From: Thermomonas sp.
GTDB taxonomy: Bacteria > Pseudomonadota > Gammaproteobacteria > Xanthomonadales > Xanthomonadaceae
DNA length: 64,000 nucleotides
Direction of reading: 5' to 3'
NCBI RefSeq assembly: GCF_029945965.1
Contig: NZ_JAQSDO010000015.1
Coordinates: forward strand, 620,001-684,000
Shown here: in pieces, positions 16,240-26,217 of the stretch
Layout: the number at the start of each line of letters is the position of its first letter
How positions within the stretch are numbered: position 1 is the stretch's first letter
Translations under genes and position numbers: made by a program
The notes under the pieces: generated by a model
What the model saw: the letters and a program-made list of their open reading frames with translations, nothing else
What the model was told of the DNA's origin: nothing
Databases searched by the model: none

Positions 16240-17906
16240 CTCAGCAATTGTCTCGCCGCAGCCTCGGCTTCAGCGGTCACCTTGGCACCACCGAGCATCC
16301 TCGCGATTTCCGCAATGCGACCGGTTGCATCGAGATACTCCACCGCAGACTGGGTGATCCCTTCCTGCGCGGCCTTGCTGACCCGATATTGCGCATGACC
16401 CGCGGCCGCGACCTGCGGCTGGTGGGTCACGCACAACACCTGACGGCCATCGCCCAGCGCACGCAGCCTGGCGCCCACAGCCGCGGCGACGGCGCCGCCG
16501 ATGCCGGCATCGACCTCGTCGAAGACCATGGTCGGCACCGGATCCAATCCTTGCATGGCAACTTCTATTGCCAGCGAGATACGCGACAGCTCGCCGCCGG
16601 AAGCGACCTTGCGCAAGGGGCGGGGCGGCTGGCCGGCATTCGCGCTGACCAGGAAGTCGGCGCGTTCCGCGCCGTTCGGATCGGGTGTGGTGGGGTCGCC
16701 GGCCGTTTCCAGTGCGACTTCGAATTGGCCACCTTGCATGCCCAGCGTGCCGATCAGGACCGAGACCTCCGCCGCGAGCGCATCGCCCGCGCGTCGCCGC
16801 GAAGTAGTGAGTGCGGCAGCGGCATCCCGCCATTGCGACGATGTTGCCTGGATTGCCTGTTCCAGCCGTTGCAGGCGTTCACCAGCATCGGCGAGGGACT
16901 CCAGCTCGACCGCCAGTGCATCGCGATGCGTGGCTAATTGATCTGGCGGCAACCGATGCTTGCGTGCCAGGTCCTGCACCCGGACCAGCCGACGCTCGAG
17001 TTCCAGCATGGCGTCCGGGTCCAGGTCGAGGTCGTCGCGAATACGTTCGAGCATCGACAGCGCTTCGTCCATCTGGATCGCGGCCGAATCCAGCATCGCA
17101 TCGACTTCGGCGAGCCGTGGTTCGTGGCCAGCTTCGCGTTGCAGTGCACTGCGAAGTTGCTGCAGCTGGCTGGTGAGCCCGTCGTCGCCTACCAGTTGTT
17201 GCAAGCCAAGTTCGCAAGCGGCAATCAGCGAGGCGGCATGTGCATGACGGCGATGGCTGCGGTCGAGTTCGAGCAGCGATTCCGGCTCCAATAGCTCTGC
17301 CTGTAATTCCTGCAACTGGTGTTGCAACCAGGCTTGGCGTTCGCTGACGTCGCCGCGTGAGAGCAGGGCCTCGCGCTCGTTGTGCAACGCGCGCCAACCC
17401 ATCGCGGCATCGCGGGTTGCCTCGCGCAATGCCGGATGCCGGGCATGCGCATCCAGCAGTTCGGTCTGGGTCGCACGCGCGAGCAAGGCCTGCTGTTCGT
17501 GCTGGCCATGGATCTCCACCAGGAAACCGGTCAATTCGGCAAGTTGAGTCAGCGTTGCCGGGCGGCCATTGATCCAGGCCTTGGAGCCACCATCGGCGCG
17601 CAGGGTCCTGCGCAACTGGCACATGGGAGCATCCGCACTGTCGGCGTCATCGAACTCGACTTCACGCAACCAGGCAGATGCGGCTGGCGCATCGGAGAGC
17701 GAGAACTCCGCCGCCAGTTCCGCCCGCTGCGCGCCATGGCGCACGCTGCCGGCATCAGCACGGGCACCACACAGGAAGCCCAATGCGTCGACCAGCAGTG
17801 ACTTGCCGGCGCCGGTTTCGCCGGAAATCACAGTCAGGCCTGCACCGAATTCGAGTTCGGCTTGGGCCACGACGGCAAAATCGCGAATGGAGAGGCGGGT
17901 CAGCAT
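16236..17906 (-). CDS. recN: DNA repair protein RecN
   Basis: SMC-like ATPase acting in double-strand-break repair. The 556-residue product has an N-terminal Walker A G-E-T-G-A-G-K-S (about residues 29-36), a central coiled coil rich in Leu, Glu, Arg and Gln (about 150-370), then the signature V-A-S-G-G-E-L-S-R and Walker B M-V-F-D-E-V-D-A-G-I-G-G. The start at 17906 (M-L-T-R-L-S-I-R-D-F-A-V-V) is the family start; the frame runs on upstream but over the hrcA promoter region. It is divergent from hrcA with 105 bases between. No LexA box was recognised there. Confidence 0.96.
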   Translation of the reverse strand: MLTRLSIRDFAVVAQAELEFGAGLTVISGETGAGKSLLVDALGFLCGARADAGSVRHGAQRAELAAEFSLSDAPAASAWLREVEFDDADSADAPMCQLRRTLRADGGSKAWINGRPATLTQLAELTGFLVEIHGQHEQQALLARATQTELLDAHARHPALREATRDAAMGWRALHNEREALLSRGDVSERQAWLQHQLQELQAELLEPESLLELDRSHRRHAHAASLIAACELGLQQLVGDDGLTSQLQQLRSALQREAGHEPRLAEVDAMLDSAAIQMDEALSMLERIRDDLDLDPDAMLELERRLVRVQDLARKHRLPPDQLATHRDALAVELESLADAGERLQRLEQAIQATSSQWRDAAAALTTSRRRAGDALAAEVSVLIGTLGMQGGQFEVALETAGDPTTPDPNGAERADFLVSANAGQPPRPLRKVASGGELSRISLAIEVAMQGLDPVPTMVFDEVDAGIGGAVAAAVGARLRALGDGRQVLCVTHQPQVAAAGHAQYRVSKAAQEGITQSAVEYLDATGRIAEIARMLGGAKVTAEAEAAARQLLS

Positions 17907-18011
17907 CGCTGCGCATTGTGCCTGTTGCAGCGGCTTGCCCGATAGCGCTTGACGTGCCCGTTTGCAACCGGCCCGCTTGCAAGCAGGCAGGGTGGCGCTT
18001 ACAACACAGGC

Positions 18012-19076
18012 ATGGCCAAGCTTAAGACCGGCGACATCGCCAACGACCCACGCGCACGGCAGCTCTTGCGCACGCTGGTGTCGCGCCATGTGCGCGATGG
18101 CGGACCGGTGGGCTCGCAGACCCTGGCGAAGCATTCGGGCCTCGACGTAAGCCCGGCGACGATCCGCAACATCCTGGCCTCGATGGAGGACGCCGGCCTG
18201 CTGTCGGCGCCGCACAGCTCGGCCGGGCGCATCCCGACGGCGCAGGGCTACCGGTTGTTCGTGGACTCCCTGCTGCAGATCAAGCCGCTGGCGAGTGTGG
18301 AACTCGAGCGCCTGCGCCATGAGTTGCCGAGTGGCGCTGGCACCCAGGCATTACTGGGCAATACCTCGGAACTGTTGTCGGCGATGACCCATTTCGTCGG
18401 CATGGTCAGCGTACCCAAGCGCGAGGTGTTCGTGTTCCGCCAGATCGAATTCGTGGCGCTGGATCCGCAACGGGTGCTGGCGATTCTGGTGTTCGCCGAC
18501 AACGAAGTTCAAAACCGCGTGGTGCATGTACGGCGTGTATTCGACCCATCCGAACTGGAACAGGCCGCCAATTACCTCAATAGCCATTTTGCCGGGCAAC
18601 CACTGGCGCATATCCGTGCGCGCCTGCTGGCCGAGTTGCGGCATGCGCGCAGTGAAATGGAGCAGTTGCTGGCCAGCTCCGTGGAATTGGCCGAACAGGC
18701 GTTTGCCCCCGGCAAGGACGACTCGTCTTTTGACGGCGTGGTCGTGGCCGGCCAGACCCGGCTGATGGGCCTTCAGGACCTGGCTGACCTGGACCGGCTG
18801 CGGGCCTTGTTCGAGGCCTTCGCCGAGAAGCGCGAGCTACTGCAGTTGCTGGAGCGCACCGCCAAGGCACCCGGCATGCGCGTGTTCATCGGCGATGAAA
18901 CCGGCCTGGCGCCGCTGGAGGGCATGTCCCTGGTCAGTGCGCCGTATGGCGCGGACGGACAGGTGCTGGGCGTACTGGGCGTGATCGGCCCCAGTCGGAT
19001 GGCCTACGAACGGGTGATCCCGGTCGTGGAAGCGACCGCAGCGGTGTTGGGAGCTGCGTTCTACGCGGGTTCCTGA
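18012..19076 (+). CDS. hrcA: Heat-shock repressor HrcA
   Basis: Repressor of class I heat-shock genes. The 354-residue protein has an N-terminal winged helix (A-R-Q-L-L-R-T-L-V-S-R-H, L-D-V-S-P-A-T-I-R-N-I-L-A-S-M-E-D-A-G-L), the H-S-S-A-G-R-I-P-T motif, and the HrcA core with I-G-D-E-T-G near the end. Start at 18012 (M-A-K-L-K-T-G-D) is the likely one. It heads hrcA-grpE-dnaK-dnaJ. I saw no CIRCE element (TTAGCACTC-N9-GAGTGCTAA) in this operon, so its targets, probably groESL, lie elsewhere. Confidence 0.95.
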   Translation: MAKLKTGDIANDPRARQLLRTLVSRHVRDGGPVGSQTLAKHSGLDVSPATIRNILASMEDAGLLSAPHSSAGRIPTAQGYRLFVDSLLQIKPLASVELERLRHELPSGAGTQALLGNTSELLSAMTHFVGMVSVPKREVFVFRQIEFVALDPQRVLAILVFADNEVQNRVVHVRRVFDPSELEQAANYLNSHFAGQPLAHIRARLLAELRHARSEMEQLLASSVELAEQAFAPGKDDSSFDGVVVAGQTRLMGLQDLADLDRLRALFEAFAEKRELLQLLERTAKAPGMRVFIGDETGLAPLEGMSLVSAPYGADGQVLGVLGVIGPSRMAYERVIPVVEATAAVLGAAFYAGS

Positions 19077-19086
19077 ACAGGTTTGC

Positions 19087-19113
19087 CTTGAATCGGCCAG
19101 CGCAAGCCCCCAT
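19087..19113 (+). promoter_or_regulatory. Sigma-32-type promoter for grpE
   Basis: CTTGAA (19087-19092) and CCCCAT (19108-19113) are separated by 15 bases, a good match to the RpoH consensus CTTGAAA-N13/14-CCCCAT. It sits in the hrcA-grpE gap, about 50 bases before the grpE start, so grpE can be induced independently of hrcA. Confidence 0.75.
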
Positions 19114-19160
19114 TGCCTGTTCGACGCGGCGCAAGGCCGCCTACTTCAACCCTGGCAACC

Positions 19161-19673
19161 ATGACCCCCACCAACCAAGACCCGATGCCCAATGCAGTGG
19201 ATGCAGCCGACGACGCGCCGCTGAGCGACGAAGCCGAGGCGCTGCGCGGCGAACTTGAACATCTCAAGGCGCAGTCCCTGCTGGAACGCGCTGACCTCGA
19301 CAACCAGCGCAAGCGCATGGCGCGTGAGCTGGACAATGCGCGCCGTTTTGCCAATGAGCGTTTGCTTGGCGACTTGCTGCCTGTGCTGGACAGCCTTGAA
19401 GCCGGGCTGGCCAATGCACCTGCGGATGGCCCGCTGCGGGCTGGCCTGGAACTGAGCCAGCGCCAATTGATTCGGGTAGTCGAAATTAATGGCCTGGTCA
19501 CGGTAGTCCCGGCGGCTGGCGATGTGTTCGATCCTGAGCGTCACCAGGCGATGAGCATGATAGATGCGCCCGGAATCGCGCCCGGTGCGGTCGCCCAGAC
19601 CTTCCAGAAAGGCTACGTGCTCAACGAGCGCCTGCTGCGACCTGCACTAGTGGTCGTGGCGAAGCACGATTGA
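19161..19673 (+). CDS. grpE: Nucleotide exchange factor GrpE
   Basis: Releases ADP from DnaK. The 170-residue protein has an acidic N-terminus, a long dimerisation helix ([20 protein letters not shown]) and the C-terminal beta domain with F-D-P-E-R-H-Q-A-M and [19 protein letters not shown]. The start at 19161 is preferred over an upstream in-frame GTG-type extension because it falls after the sigma-32 promoter; ATG at 19185 is an alternative. Confidence 0.95.
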   Translation: MTPTNQDPMPNAVDAADDAPLSDEAEALRGELEHLKAQSLLERADLDNQRKRMARELDNARRFANERLLGDLLPVLDSLEAGLANAPADGPLRAGLELSQRQLIRVVEINGLVTVVPAAGDVFDPERHQAMSMIDAPGIAPGAVAQTFQKGYVLNERLLRPALVVVAKHD

Positions 19674-19691
19674 ACCGGCATTGGTGCGGGG

Positions 19692-19719
19692 CTTGAACCC
19701 GTGCCAGTCAACCCCACAT
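19692..19719 (+). promoter_or_regulatory. Sigma-32-type promoter for dnaK
   Basis: CTTGAA (19692-19697), a 14-base spacer, then CCCCACAT (19712-19719). Close to RpoH consensus and lying 54 bases before the dnaK start in the grpE-dnaK gap. Confidence 0.75.
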
Positions 19720-19772
19720 TTTGAACATCGGCGCAATGCGCCCCCGAACACAGAAATACAGAGGACACAAAC

Positions 19773-21698
19773 ATGGGCAAGATCATCGGTATTGATTTGG
19801 GCACCACCAATTCCTGCGTGGCGATCATGGAAGGCGGCAAGGCGCGCGTCATCGAAAACAGCGAAGGCGACCGCACTACGCCATCGGTGGTGGCATGGAC
19901 CAAGGACGGCGAAGTCCTGGTCGGCGCATCGGCCAAGCGCCAGGCCGTGACCAATCCGAAGAACACCTTCTATGCGGTCAAGCGACTGATCGGCCGCAAG
20001 TTCACCGATGCCGAGGTCCAGAAGGATCTTGGCCTGGTGCCGTACGCGATCACCGCGCACGACAACGGCGATGCCTGGGTCGCGCTGACAGACGGCAAGA
20101 AAATGTCAGCGCAGGAAGTGTCCGCCAAGATCCTGGAAAAGATGAAGAAGACCGCCGAGGCCTACCTTGGCGAGACCGTGACCGAAGCGGTGATCACCGT
20201 GCCGGCCTATTTCAACGACAGCCAGCGCCAGGCGACCAAGGACGCTGGCCGCATTGCCGGCCTCGACGTCAAGCGCATCATCAACGAGCCGACAGCGGCC
20301 GCGCTGGCATATGGCATGGACAAGGGCGACACCAAGGACCGCAAGATCGCGGTGTATGACCTGGGCGGTGGCACCTTCGACGTGTCGATCATTGAAATCG
20401 CCAACATTGACGGCGAGAAGCAGTTCGAAGTGCTGGCCACCAACGGTGACACCTTCCTTGGTGGCGAAGACTTCGACAAACGCGTCATCGACTATCTGGT
20501 CGACGAGTTCAACAAGGAGCAGGGCATCGACCTGCGCAAGGATCCGCTGGCCCTGCAGCGCCTGAAGGATGCGGCCGAACGCGCCAAGATCGAGCTGTCC
20601 AGCGCCCAGCACACCGAAGTCAACTTGCCGTACGTGACCGCCGACGCCAGCGGTCCGAAGCACCTCGCCATCAAGCTGACCCGGGCCAAGCTCGAGGCGC
20701 TGGTCGAGGACCTGGTCAAGAAGACCATCGAGCCGTGCCGCATCGCTTTGAACGATGCCGGCATGCGCGCAAGCGACATCAGCGAGGTGATCCTGGTCGG
20801 CGGCCAGACCCGCATGCCCAAGGTGCAGCAGGCGGTCACCGAATTCTTCGGCAAGGAACCGAAGAAAGACGTGAACCCGGATGAAGCCGTGGCCGTGGGC
20901 GCCGCGATCCAGGGCGGCGTGCTGCAGGGCGACGTCAAGGATGTGCTGTTGCTGGACGTGACCCCGCTGAGCCTGGGCATCGAGACCATGGGTGGCGTGT
21001 TCACCAAGATCATCGAGAAGAACACCACCATCCCGACCAAGGCCGCACAGACCTTCAGCACTGCCGAGGACAACCAGACCGCGGTCACCGTGCACGTGCT
21101 CCAGGGCGAGCGCGAGCAGGCCCGCTACAACAAGTCGCTGGCCAAGTTCGACCTCACCGGGATTGACTCGGCGGCGCGCGGCTTGCCACAGGTGGAAGTC
21201 AGCTTCGACATCGACGCCAACGGCATCCTGCACGTCAGCGCCAAGGACAAGAAGACTGGCAAGGAACAGAAAGTCGAGATCAAGGCTGGTTCGGGCCTGT
21301 CGGACGAAGAGATCCAGCGGATGGTCGCCGATGCCGAAGTCAACCGTGAGGAAGACAAGCGCTTCCACGAGCTGGTCACCGCGCGCAACCATGCCGATGG
21401 CCTGATTCACGCGACGCGCACTGCGATCAAGGAAAACGGCGACAAGGTGCCCGGCGACCTGATCGGTCGCGCCGAGGGTGCGATTGCCGAACTTGAATCG
21501 GCGATCAAGGGCGATGACAAGGTGCAGATCGAGGCCAAGGCCAAGGCGCTGGAAGAAGCCGGCCAGGCAGTGTTCGCAGCCGTGTCCGCGGCTGGCCAGC
21601 AGGCACCTGAAGGTGGCGATGCCGGTGCCCAGCCGGCAGGCGAGGATGTGGTCGATGCCGAGTTCACCGAAGTCAAGGACGACGGCGACAAGGCCTGA
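19773..21698 (+). CDS. dnaK: Chaperone DnaK (Hsp70)
   Basis: ATP-dependent Hsp70 chaperone of 641 residues, normal length. N-terminal ATPase domain with [10 protein letters not shown] (residues 4-13), phosphate-2 motif [12 protein letters not shown] and adenosine motif [10 protein letters not shown]. Linker [15 protein letters not shown], substrate-binding domain and a variable C-terminal lid ending [12 protein letters not shown]. The start has AGAGGA nine bases upstream. Own sigma-32 promoter in front. Confidence 0.99.
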   Translation: MGKIIGIDLGTTNSCVAIMEGGKARVIENSEGDRTTPSVVAWTKDGEVLVGASAKRQAVTNPKNTFYAVKRLIGRKFTDAEVQKDLGLVPYAITAHDNGDAWVALTDGKKMSAQEVSAKILEKMKKTAEAYLGETVTEAVITVPAYFNDSQRQATKDAGRIAGLDVKRIINEPTAAALAYGMDKGDTKDRKIAVYDLGGGTFDVSIIEIANIDGEKQFEVLATNGDTFLGGEDFDKRVIDYLVDEFNKEQGIDLRKDPLALQRLKDAAERAKIELSSAQHTEVNLPYVTADASGPKHLAIKLTRAKLEALVEDLVKKTIEPCRIALNDAGMRASDISEVILVGGQTRMPKVQQAVTEFFGKEPKKDVNPDEAVAVGAAIQGGVLQGDVKDVLLLDVTPLSLGIETMGGVFTKIIEKNTTIPTKAAQTFSTAEDNQTAVTVHVLQGEREQARYNKSLAKFDLTGIDSAARGLPQVEVSFDIDANGILHVSAKDKKTGKEQKVEIKAGSGLSDEEIQRMVADAEVNREEDKRFHELVTARNHADGLIHATRTAIKENGDKVPGDLIGRAEGAIAELESAIKGDDKVQIEAKAKALEEAGQAVFAAVSAAGQQAPEGGDAGAQPAGEDVVDAEFTEVKDDGDKA

Positions 21699-21739
21699 TC
21701 CCGCACGATCACGTGTGTTCCATGATCGAAACATGCAAT

Positions 21740-21758
21740 GGGCAGGCTGGACCTGCCC
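21740..21758 (+). terminator. Hairpin between dnaK and dnaJ
   Basis: GGGCAGG-N5-CCTGCCC, a strong 7-bp stem without a following T-run. It may attenuate or stabilise the transcript so that dnaK is made in excess of dnaJ, as in other bacteria; inferred. Confidence 0.5.
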
Positions 21759-21801
21759 GTTGTCTTGGACGTTCTACTGGTAAGGCAGGCAGACAGGCCC
21801 G

Positions 21802-22932
21802 ATGAGCAAACGCGACTATTACGAAGTGCTGGGCGTGGCCCGCAGTGCCGGCGATGATGAACTGAAGAAGGCCTATCGACGCAGTGCGATGAAGCACCAT
21901 CCGGATCGCAATCCAGGTGACAAGAATGCGGAGGCGGCGTTCAAGGAGTGCAAGGAGGCCTACGAAGTGTTGGCCGATGGCGGCAAGCGCCGCATGTACG
22001 ACCAGCACGGCCACGCAGCGTTCGAACATGGCATGGGCGGCGGCAACGCCGGACCGGGTCCCGGTTTTCATGATGTCGGCGACATCTTCGGCGACATCTT
22101 CGGCAATATTTTTGGCGGTGGTGGCCGGCAGGCCCCGCGCCGTGGCGCCGACGTCGGCTATGTCATGGAATTGGATCTCGAGGACGCTGTCGCCGGGGTC
22201 GAGAAACGCATCGATATTCCCAGCATCGCACCCTGCGTGCCCTGCAATGGCAGTGGTTCTGCCGACGGCAAGGTCGACACCTGCAGCACCTGCAATGGCC
22301 ATGGCCAGGTCCGGATGCAGCGCGGCATGTTCCAGATGCAGCATGCCTGCCCGCATTGCGGTGGCAGTGGCAAGACCATCGCCAACCCCTGCAAATCCTG
22401 CAATGGCGCAGGCCGGGTCGAGGAAGACAAGACGCTATCGGTCAAGATCCCGGCTGGCGTGGACAATGGTGATCGCATCCGCCTGGCGGGCGAGGGCGAG
22501 GCAGGCCCAGCAGGTACGCCACCCGGCGACCTGTATGTGGAAGTCCGGGTGCGCCCGCATGAGATATTCGAACGCGATGGCGACGACCTGCATTGCGACG
22601 TGCCGATCCGAATTTCCCAGGCCGCGCTGGGTGATATCACCCGCGTACCGACCCTGGGTGGCGAAGTAGAACTTCGTATTCCCGCCGAGACCCAGACTGG
22701 TCGCGTGTTCCGCTTGCGCGACAAGGGGGTCAAGTCAGTGCGCAGCCGCGCCCCGGGCGACCTCTACTGCAAGGCAGTGGTGGAAACGCCGGTCAACCTG
22801 ACCGGTGAACAGCGCCAGCTTCTGGAACAGTTCGAAAAAACCTTCGTCGGCGAAGGAGCCCGCCGTCATTCGCCAAAGGCCAGTACTTTTCTTGATGGGG
22901 TCAAGGGCTTCTGGGATCGAATGGTTTCTTGA
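21802..22932 (+). CDS. dnaJ: Co-chaperone DnaJ (Hsp40)
   Basis: Type I J-protein of 376 residues that stimulates DnaK ATPase and delivers substrates. J domain at about residues 4-68 with H-P-D (33-35), G/F-rich linker (about 72-105), four zinc-binding repeats [24 protein letters not shown] and C-K-S-C-N-G-A-G, then the C-terminal substrate domains. All key residues are present. Last gene of the hrcA operon. Confidence 0.98.
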   Translation: MSKRDYYEVLGVARSAGDDELKKAYRRSAMKHHPDRNPGDKNAEAAFKECKEAYEVLADGGKRRMYDQHGHAAFEHGMGGGNAGPGPGFHDVGDIFGDIFGNIFGGGGRQAPRRGADVGYVMELDLEDAVAGVEKRIDIPSIAPCVPCNGSGSADGKVDTCSTCNGHGQVRMQRGMFQMQHACPHCGGSGKTIANPCKSCNGAGRVEEDKTLSVKIPAGVDNGDRIRLAGEGEAGPAGTPPGDLYVEVRVRPHEIFERDGDDLHCDVPIRISQAALGDITRVPTLGGEVELRIPAETQTGRVFRLRDKGVKSVRSRAPGDLYCKAVVETPVNLTGEQRQLLEQFEKTFVGEGARRHSPKASTFLDGVKGFWDRMVS

Positions 22933-22943
22933 GTGCTTCAAGT

Positions 22944-22964
22944 GCAAACGTTTGCAACGTTTGC
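22944..22964. promoter_or_regulatory. Palindrome between dnaJ and the DUF1631 gene
   Basis: Perfect 9-bp arms GCAAACGTT and AACGTTTGC separated by TGC. It lies 11 bases after the dnaJ stop and 90 bases before the next start. No T-run follows, so it looks more like an operator than a terminator. The binding protein is unknown. Confidence 0.5.
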
Positions 22965-23054
22965 TCATTGTGTCGAAATATGACGCTCATCAACAACATG
23001 TGGCGTATTTGGGCCTAGGATGTAAAGTGCAGTTATGCCCATTCAGGTTCCGTC

Positions 23055-25280
23055 ATGTCGTCCTTCCCCCACGACGATACAAACAGTACAGGCCCCAAGG
23101 ATCCGGGACGGTTGTTGGACGCCTTGGAGAAGTTGGCGCGGGAATACCTGAAGCCATCGCTGGACAGTGCACTCGGCAGCGTCGATGACTATCTGTTCAA
23201 TCGCAGCGAAGACAGTCACGACGATACGGAACTGACGGCACTTCGTGAATTGCGCCGCGAGCGCAACAAGATCGGCCAGCGCTTCGAGAAAGGCGTGCAC
23301 GCTGCGTTCCAGGCCCTGCGTGAGCCGCATTTCATGCCAGAGCAGGTCGAAGACCTGGCGCTGGTCGAGGAAGATGCGCTGGAGGAACTGCTCGCCAAGG
23401 AACAACTGGCCGAGAGCCAGTCGCGAGCGCATGCCCCGGCGCTGGAAGTACTGGGTAAGCGGGTCGCCTTCCTGTTCGGGCAGGACGCGCTTGAGCCCGC
23501 CGACAATCCACTGGATCCGCATTCCATCGCCAACCGCTTGTTACGAGCGATGGAAGGCATTGAACTCGCGTCTTCCGTACGCATCGTGCTGTTCAAGTTC
23601 TTCGAACGCGATCTGGCGACGACGCTGGTCACGATGTACGAACGCGCCAACGCCTTGCTGGCAGCAGCAGGCATCTTGCCGCATCTGCAGGCAACCGCAC
23701 GCAAGCAGCCAGTGAAAGCCGCGGGCGATGCGGGTGCTGGTCATGCAAACAGCGTTTCCGAAGATGTTAATGAGGCCAGCGCGGCTGGGTTGCCGGCAGC
23801 CCAGCATGCAGGGGCGATGACGCACCCACCTTCAGCCGCAGAGCAGGCGATGTTCGCCAACATGCTCAGCTTGCTGCAGGGCTGGCGCAGTGCCACGGGT
23901 CCGGACACGGCGGGGCGCAAGGAGAGCAACGGGCCATCGCAGACCCTTGCCTCGCAGGATCTGATGTCGGTGCTGTCGCTCCTGCAGCGCGAGATCCCTG
24001 AGCAGATCGAACATCCGAAAGACCAGCCGCAGCAATCTCTCGCCGAACAACTACGCAAGCAAGTCATCACCGGTGCGCGAAAGCTGGGTGTTGCCGGCGA
24101 CAATCTGCACCTGGACGGCCTGGACGAAGACGCGGTCGACCTGGTCGCATTGTTGTTCGACGTACTGCTCGACGGCCCGCAATACGACACTGACATCCGC
24201 AGCAAGATCGGCCGGATGCTGGTGCCCTACGTGAAAGTCGCAGTGCAGGATCGCCGCATGTTCCTGTTCAAGGAGCATCCCGCGCGGCGGCTGTTGAACA
24301 CGGTGGCCGAAGCCTGCGAGGGCAACCACGGCGAAGCGCCGCAGGAGCGTGAACTGCTTGGGCGCGTGGACAGTACCATCGACCGCCTCGTCATGGAGTT
24401 CAACGAAGACGTAGCGATCTTCGAAACACTCGAACAGGAACTGCGCTCTTATATGGCGCAGCACCGCAAGCGCTTCGAGCTGGCGGAAAAGCGCACGGCC
24501 GAAGCCCAGAGCGGGCGCGAGCGGCTGGAGCATGCGCGCAGTGCGACCAATGCACTGTTGGCGAAGCAGCGCGGCGAACGCGAACTGCCGGCGGTGATGG
24601 ATGAGTTCCTGAGCCGGTACGCATCCCACCACCTGATCCAGGTGATGTTGCGCGACGGCTATGGTTCGCAGCGGCATGAAGAGGCGATGCTGGCGGTAGG
24701 CGACCTGCTGTTGGCGTTCGACCACGCCGACCTGCATACGCCCGCTGAAGAGCTTCCAGCTCTGCCACGCGAACAAATCAAAACAATGCTGGCGAGCTCG
24801 GGCTGCGTGGGCGAAACCGCGCAGGCGGCGATCGACAGCCTGCAGCAGGCCTTGGTCCGCCTGGCTGGCGGCGAGCGCGCCGTCGACAATACCTCGCACA
24901 TGCCGGATCAGGCGATCATCCCGGAGCCACTGCCCCAGCCGGAACCGGAGCCGATTCTGGAAGTGATTGCCGGTACCGACGCACTGGATTTCGATGCCGC
25001 CGGCCTCGAGCGCATGCGCAAGCTGGAGGTAGGCAGCTGGATCCAGCTGGCCACGTCGGCGGATCGCATCGAACCTGCCAAGGTGTCCTGGATCAGCCCG
25101 ATCTCCGGGCGCCTGCTGCTGGTCAACCGGCGCGGCATCCGCGTGCTGGTCGCATCGCCCGAGGAATTGGCGGCGATGGCCAAGCTGGACAAGGTCGTGG
25201 TACGTGAAGGCGCAACGCCCTTCGACGATGCCATGCACCAGGTCGCCGGAAGGCTCCGAAGCATCTCCAGGCCAACCTGA
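23055..25280 (+). CDS. DUF1631 family protein
   Basis: Protein of 741 residues, without signal peptide or membrane segment, mostly helical and acidic, and recognisable as DUF1631 (G-R-L-L-D-A-L-E-K-L at the start, R-I-V-L-F-K-F-F-E-R-D about residue 180, M-L-V-P-Y-V-K-V-A about 395). A long charged helical region follows (about 450-600). The C-terminal 100 residues (V-G-S-W-I-Q-L-A-T... I-S-G-R-L-L-L-V-N-R-R-G) resemble a small beta-barrel, PilZ-like in layout; I cannot assign c-di-GMP binding because the RxxxR and D/NxSxxG signature is not clear. Some database entries call this family thymidine phosphorylase; nothing here supports that. It stands alone between dnaJ and dapB. Confidence 0.8.
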   Translation: MSSFPHDDTNSTGPKDPGRLLDALEKLAREYLKPSLDSALGSVDDYLFNRSEDSHDDTELTALRELRRERNKIGQRFEKGVHAAFQALREPHFMPEQVEDLALVEEDALEELLAKEQLAESQSRAHAPALEVLGKRVAFLFGQDALEPADNPLDPHSIANRLLRAMEGIELASSVRIVLFKFFERDLATTLVTMYERANALLAAAGILPHLQATARKQPVKAAGDAGAGHANSVSEDVNEASAAGLPAAQHAGAMTHPPSAAEQAMFANMLSLLQGWRSATGPDTAGRKESNGPSQTLASQDLMSVLSLLQREIPEQIEHPKDQPQQSLAEQLRKQVITGARKLGVAGDNLHLDGLDEDAVDLVALLFDVLLDGPQYDTDIRSKIGRMLVPYVKVAVQDRRMFLFKEHPARRLLNTVAEACEGNHGEAPQERELLGRVDSTIDRLVMEFNEDVAIFETLEQELRSYMAQHRKRFELAEKRTAEAQSGRERLEHARSATNALLAKQRGERELPAVMDEFLSRYASHHLIQVMLRDGYGSQRHEEAMLAVGDLLLAFDHADLHTPAEELPALPREQIKTMLASSGCVGETAQAAIDSLQQALVRLAGGERAVDNTSHMPDQAIIPEPLPQPEPEPILEVIAGTDALDFDAAGLERMRKLEVGSWIQLATSADRIEPAKVSWISPISGRLLLVNRRGIRVLVASPEELAAMAKLDKVVVREGATPFDDAMHQVAGRLRSISRPT

Positions 25281-25355
25281 CTTGCTGACTTGGGCGCCTG
25301 TCAGCCAGCAGGCCTTCGACTTGTGGATGAACGCAGTGGTGGTTAGCCTGATCAC

Positions 25356-26066
25356 ATGACAGATTTCTTGCATGTGTTGATCCATGGCGCCAATGGCCGC
25401 ATGGGCCAGGCCTTGTTGCGTTTGGCCGCGGGTGATGCGGCGTGCGATGTCGTCGGCGCGGTGTCGCGCAGCGTCGATGCGCGCGTGGTCGACGGCATTC
25501 CGCGTTTTGCGGTTTCGGAACTACAGGGCGTACCCGAGTTTGATGTCGCCATCGATTTCAGCCAGCCAGATGGCTTCGATGCGATCCTCGAACTGTGTGT
25601 CGCCCGTAACAAGCCACTTGTCTCTGGCACCACCGGGCTGTCGGTCCACCAGTTCGAGGCGCTGGATGCGGCATCGGCGCGCATCGCAACGATGTGGGCC
25701 TCCAATTTCAGCCTGGGCGTGGCGGTTCTGCACGACTTGGTCGAGCGCGCCGCCCGCGTCTTGCCGGGTTGGGACTGCGATATCATCGAAACTCACCACT
25801 CCCGCAAGATCGATGCGCCTTCAGGCACGGCGCTTACCTTGGGCGATTCAGCCGCACAGGGCGGGGCCACGCCGCATTACGCCTGGATCCGTGCCGGCGA
25901 CATCGTCGGCGAGCACTGCGTGCAGTTCACCAGCACCGGCGAGCGCATTGAGCTGATCCATCGCGCCAGCAACCGCGACATCTTCGCGGCGGGGGCATTG
26001 CATGTCGCCCATGCATTGCACGGGCGCAACCCGGGGCGCTATCGGATGATCGACCTGCTTGATTGA
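25356..26066 (+). CDS. dapB: 4-hydroxy-tetrahydrodipicolinate reductase DapB
   Basis: Reduces the DapA product with NAD(P)H in lysine/diaminopimelate synthesis. The 236-residue protein is on the short side (E. coli 273). N-terminal dinucleotide motif G-A-N-G-R-M-G (residues 10-16), S-G-T-T-G near residue 91, and catalytic and substrate residues in E-T-H-H-S-R-K-I-D-A-P-S-G-T-A. It precedes carA-carB, an order also found in other gammaproteobacteria. Confidence 0.96.
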   Translation: MTDFLHVLIHGANGRMGQALLRLAAGDAACDVVGAVSRSVDARVVDGIPRFAVSELQGVPEFDVAIDFSQPDGFDAILELCVARNKPLVSGTTGLSVHQFEALDAASARIATMWASNFSLGVAVLHDLVERAARVLPGWDCDIIETHHSRKIDAPSGTALTLGDSAAQGGATPHYAWIRAGDIVGEHCVQFTSTGERIELIHRASNRDIFAAGALHVAHALHGRNPGRYRMIDLLD

Positions 26067-26105
26067 GGCCGGCGCGCGACTCGCACGCATGCTGGGCACG
26101 CAAGA

Positions 26106-26135
26106 CTGGCACTGAAGGCTGCTCGCCCGTACAAT
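26106..26135 (+). promoter_or_regulatory. Candidate carA promoter
   Basis: A -35-like CTGGCA (26106-26111), 18-base spacer and -10-like TACAAT (26130-26135). It would give a leader of about 75-80 bases before the TTG start. No ARG box or leader peptide was recognised in 26067-26217. Confidence 0.35.
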
Positions 26136-26217
26136 TCTCGCTCGCCTGATCCCCAACGCTCCGAACCGGTCAATACCGCTTCGGCGCTTTCTTGCAACCT
26201 GACGCAAGGCGACGCAC

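Noticed and set aside
20106-21734. Long open frames antisense to dnaK and to other genes (for example minus-strand 24051-25385, plus-strand 49320-50651)
   Set aside because: They lie wholly opposite well-identified genes, carry no recognisable motifs, and are expected from third-position GC bias in this genome.
18012-22932. CIRCE operator expected near hrcA, grpE or dnaK
   Set aside because: No TTAGCACTC-N9-GAGTGCTAA or close variant was found; sigma-32-type promoters were seen instead.
23055-25280. DUF1631 protein as thymidine phosphorylase
   Set aside because: No phosphorylase motif is visible; that label appears to be an annotation carry-over.
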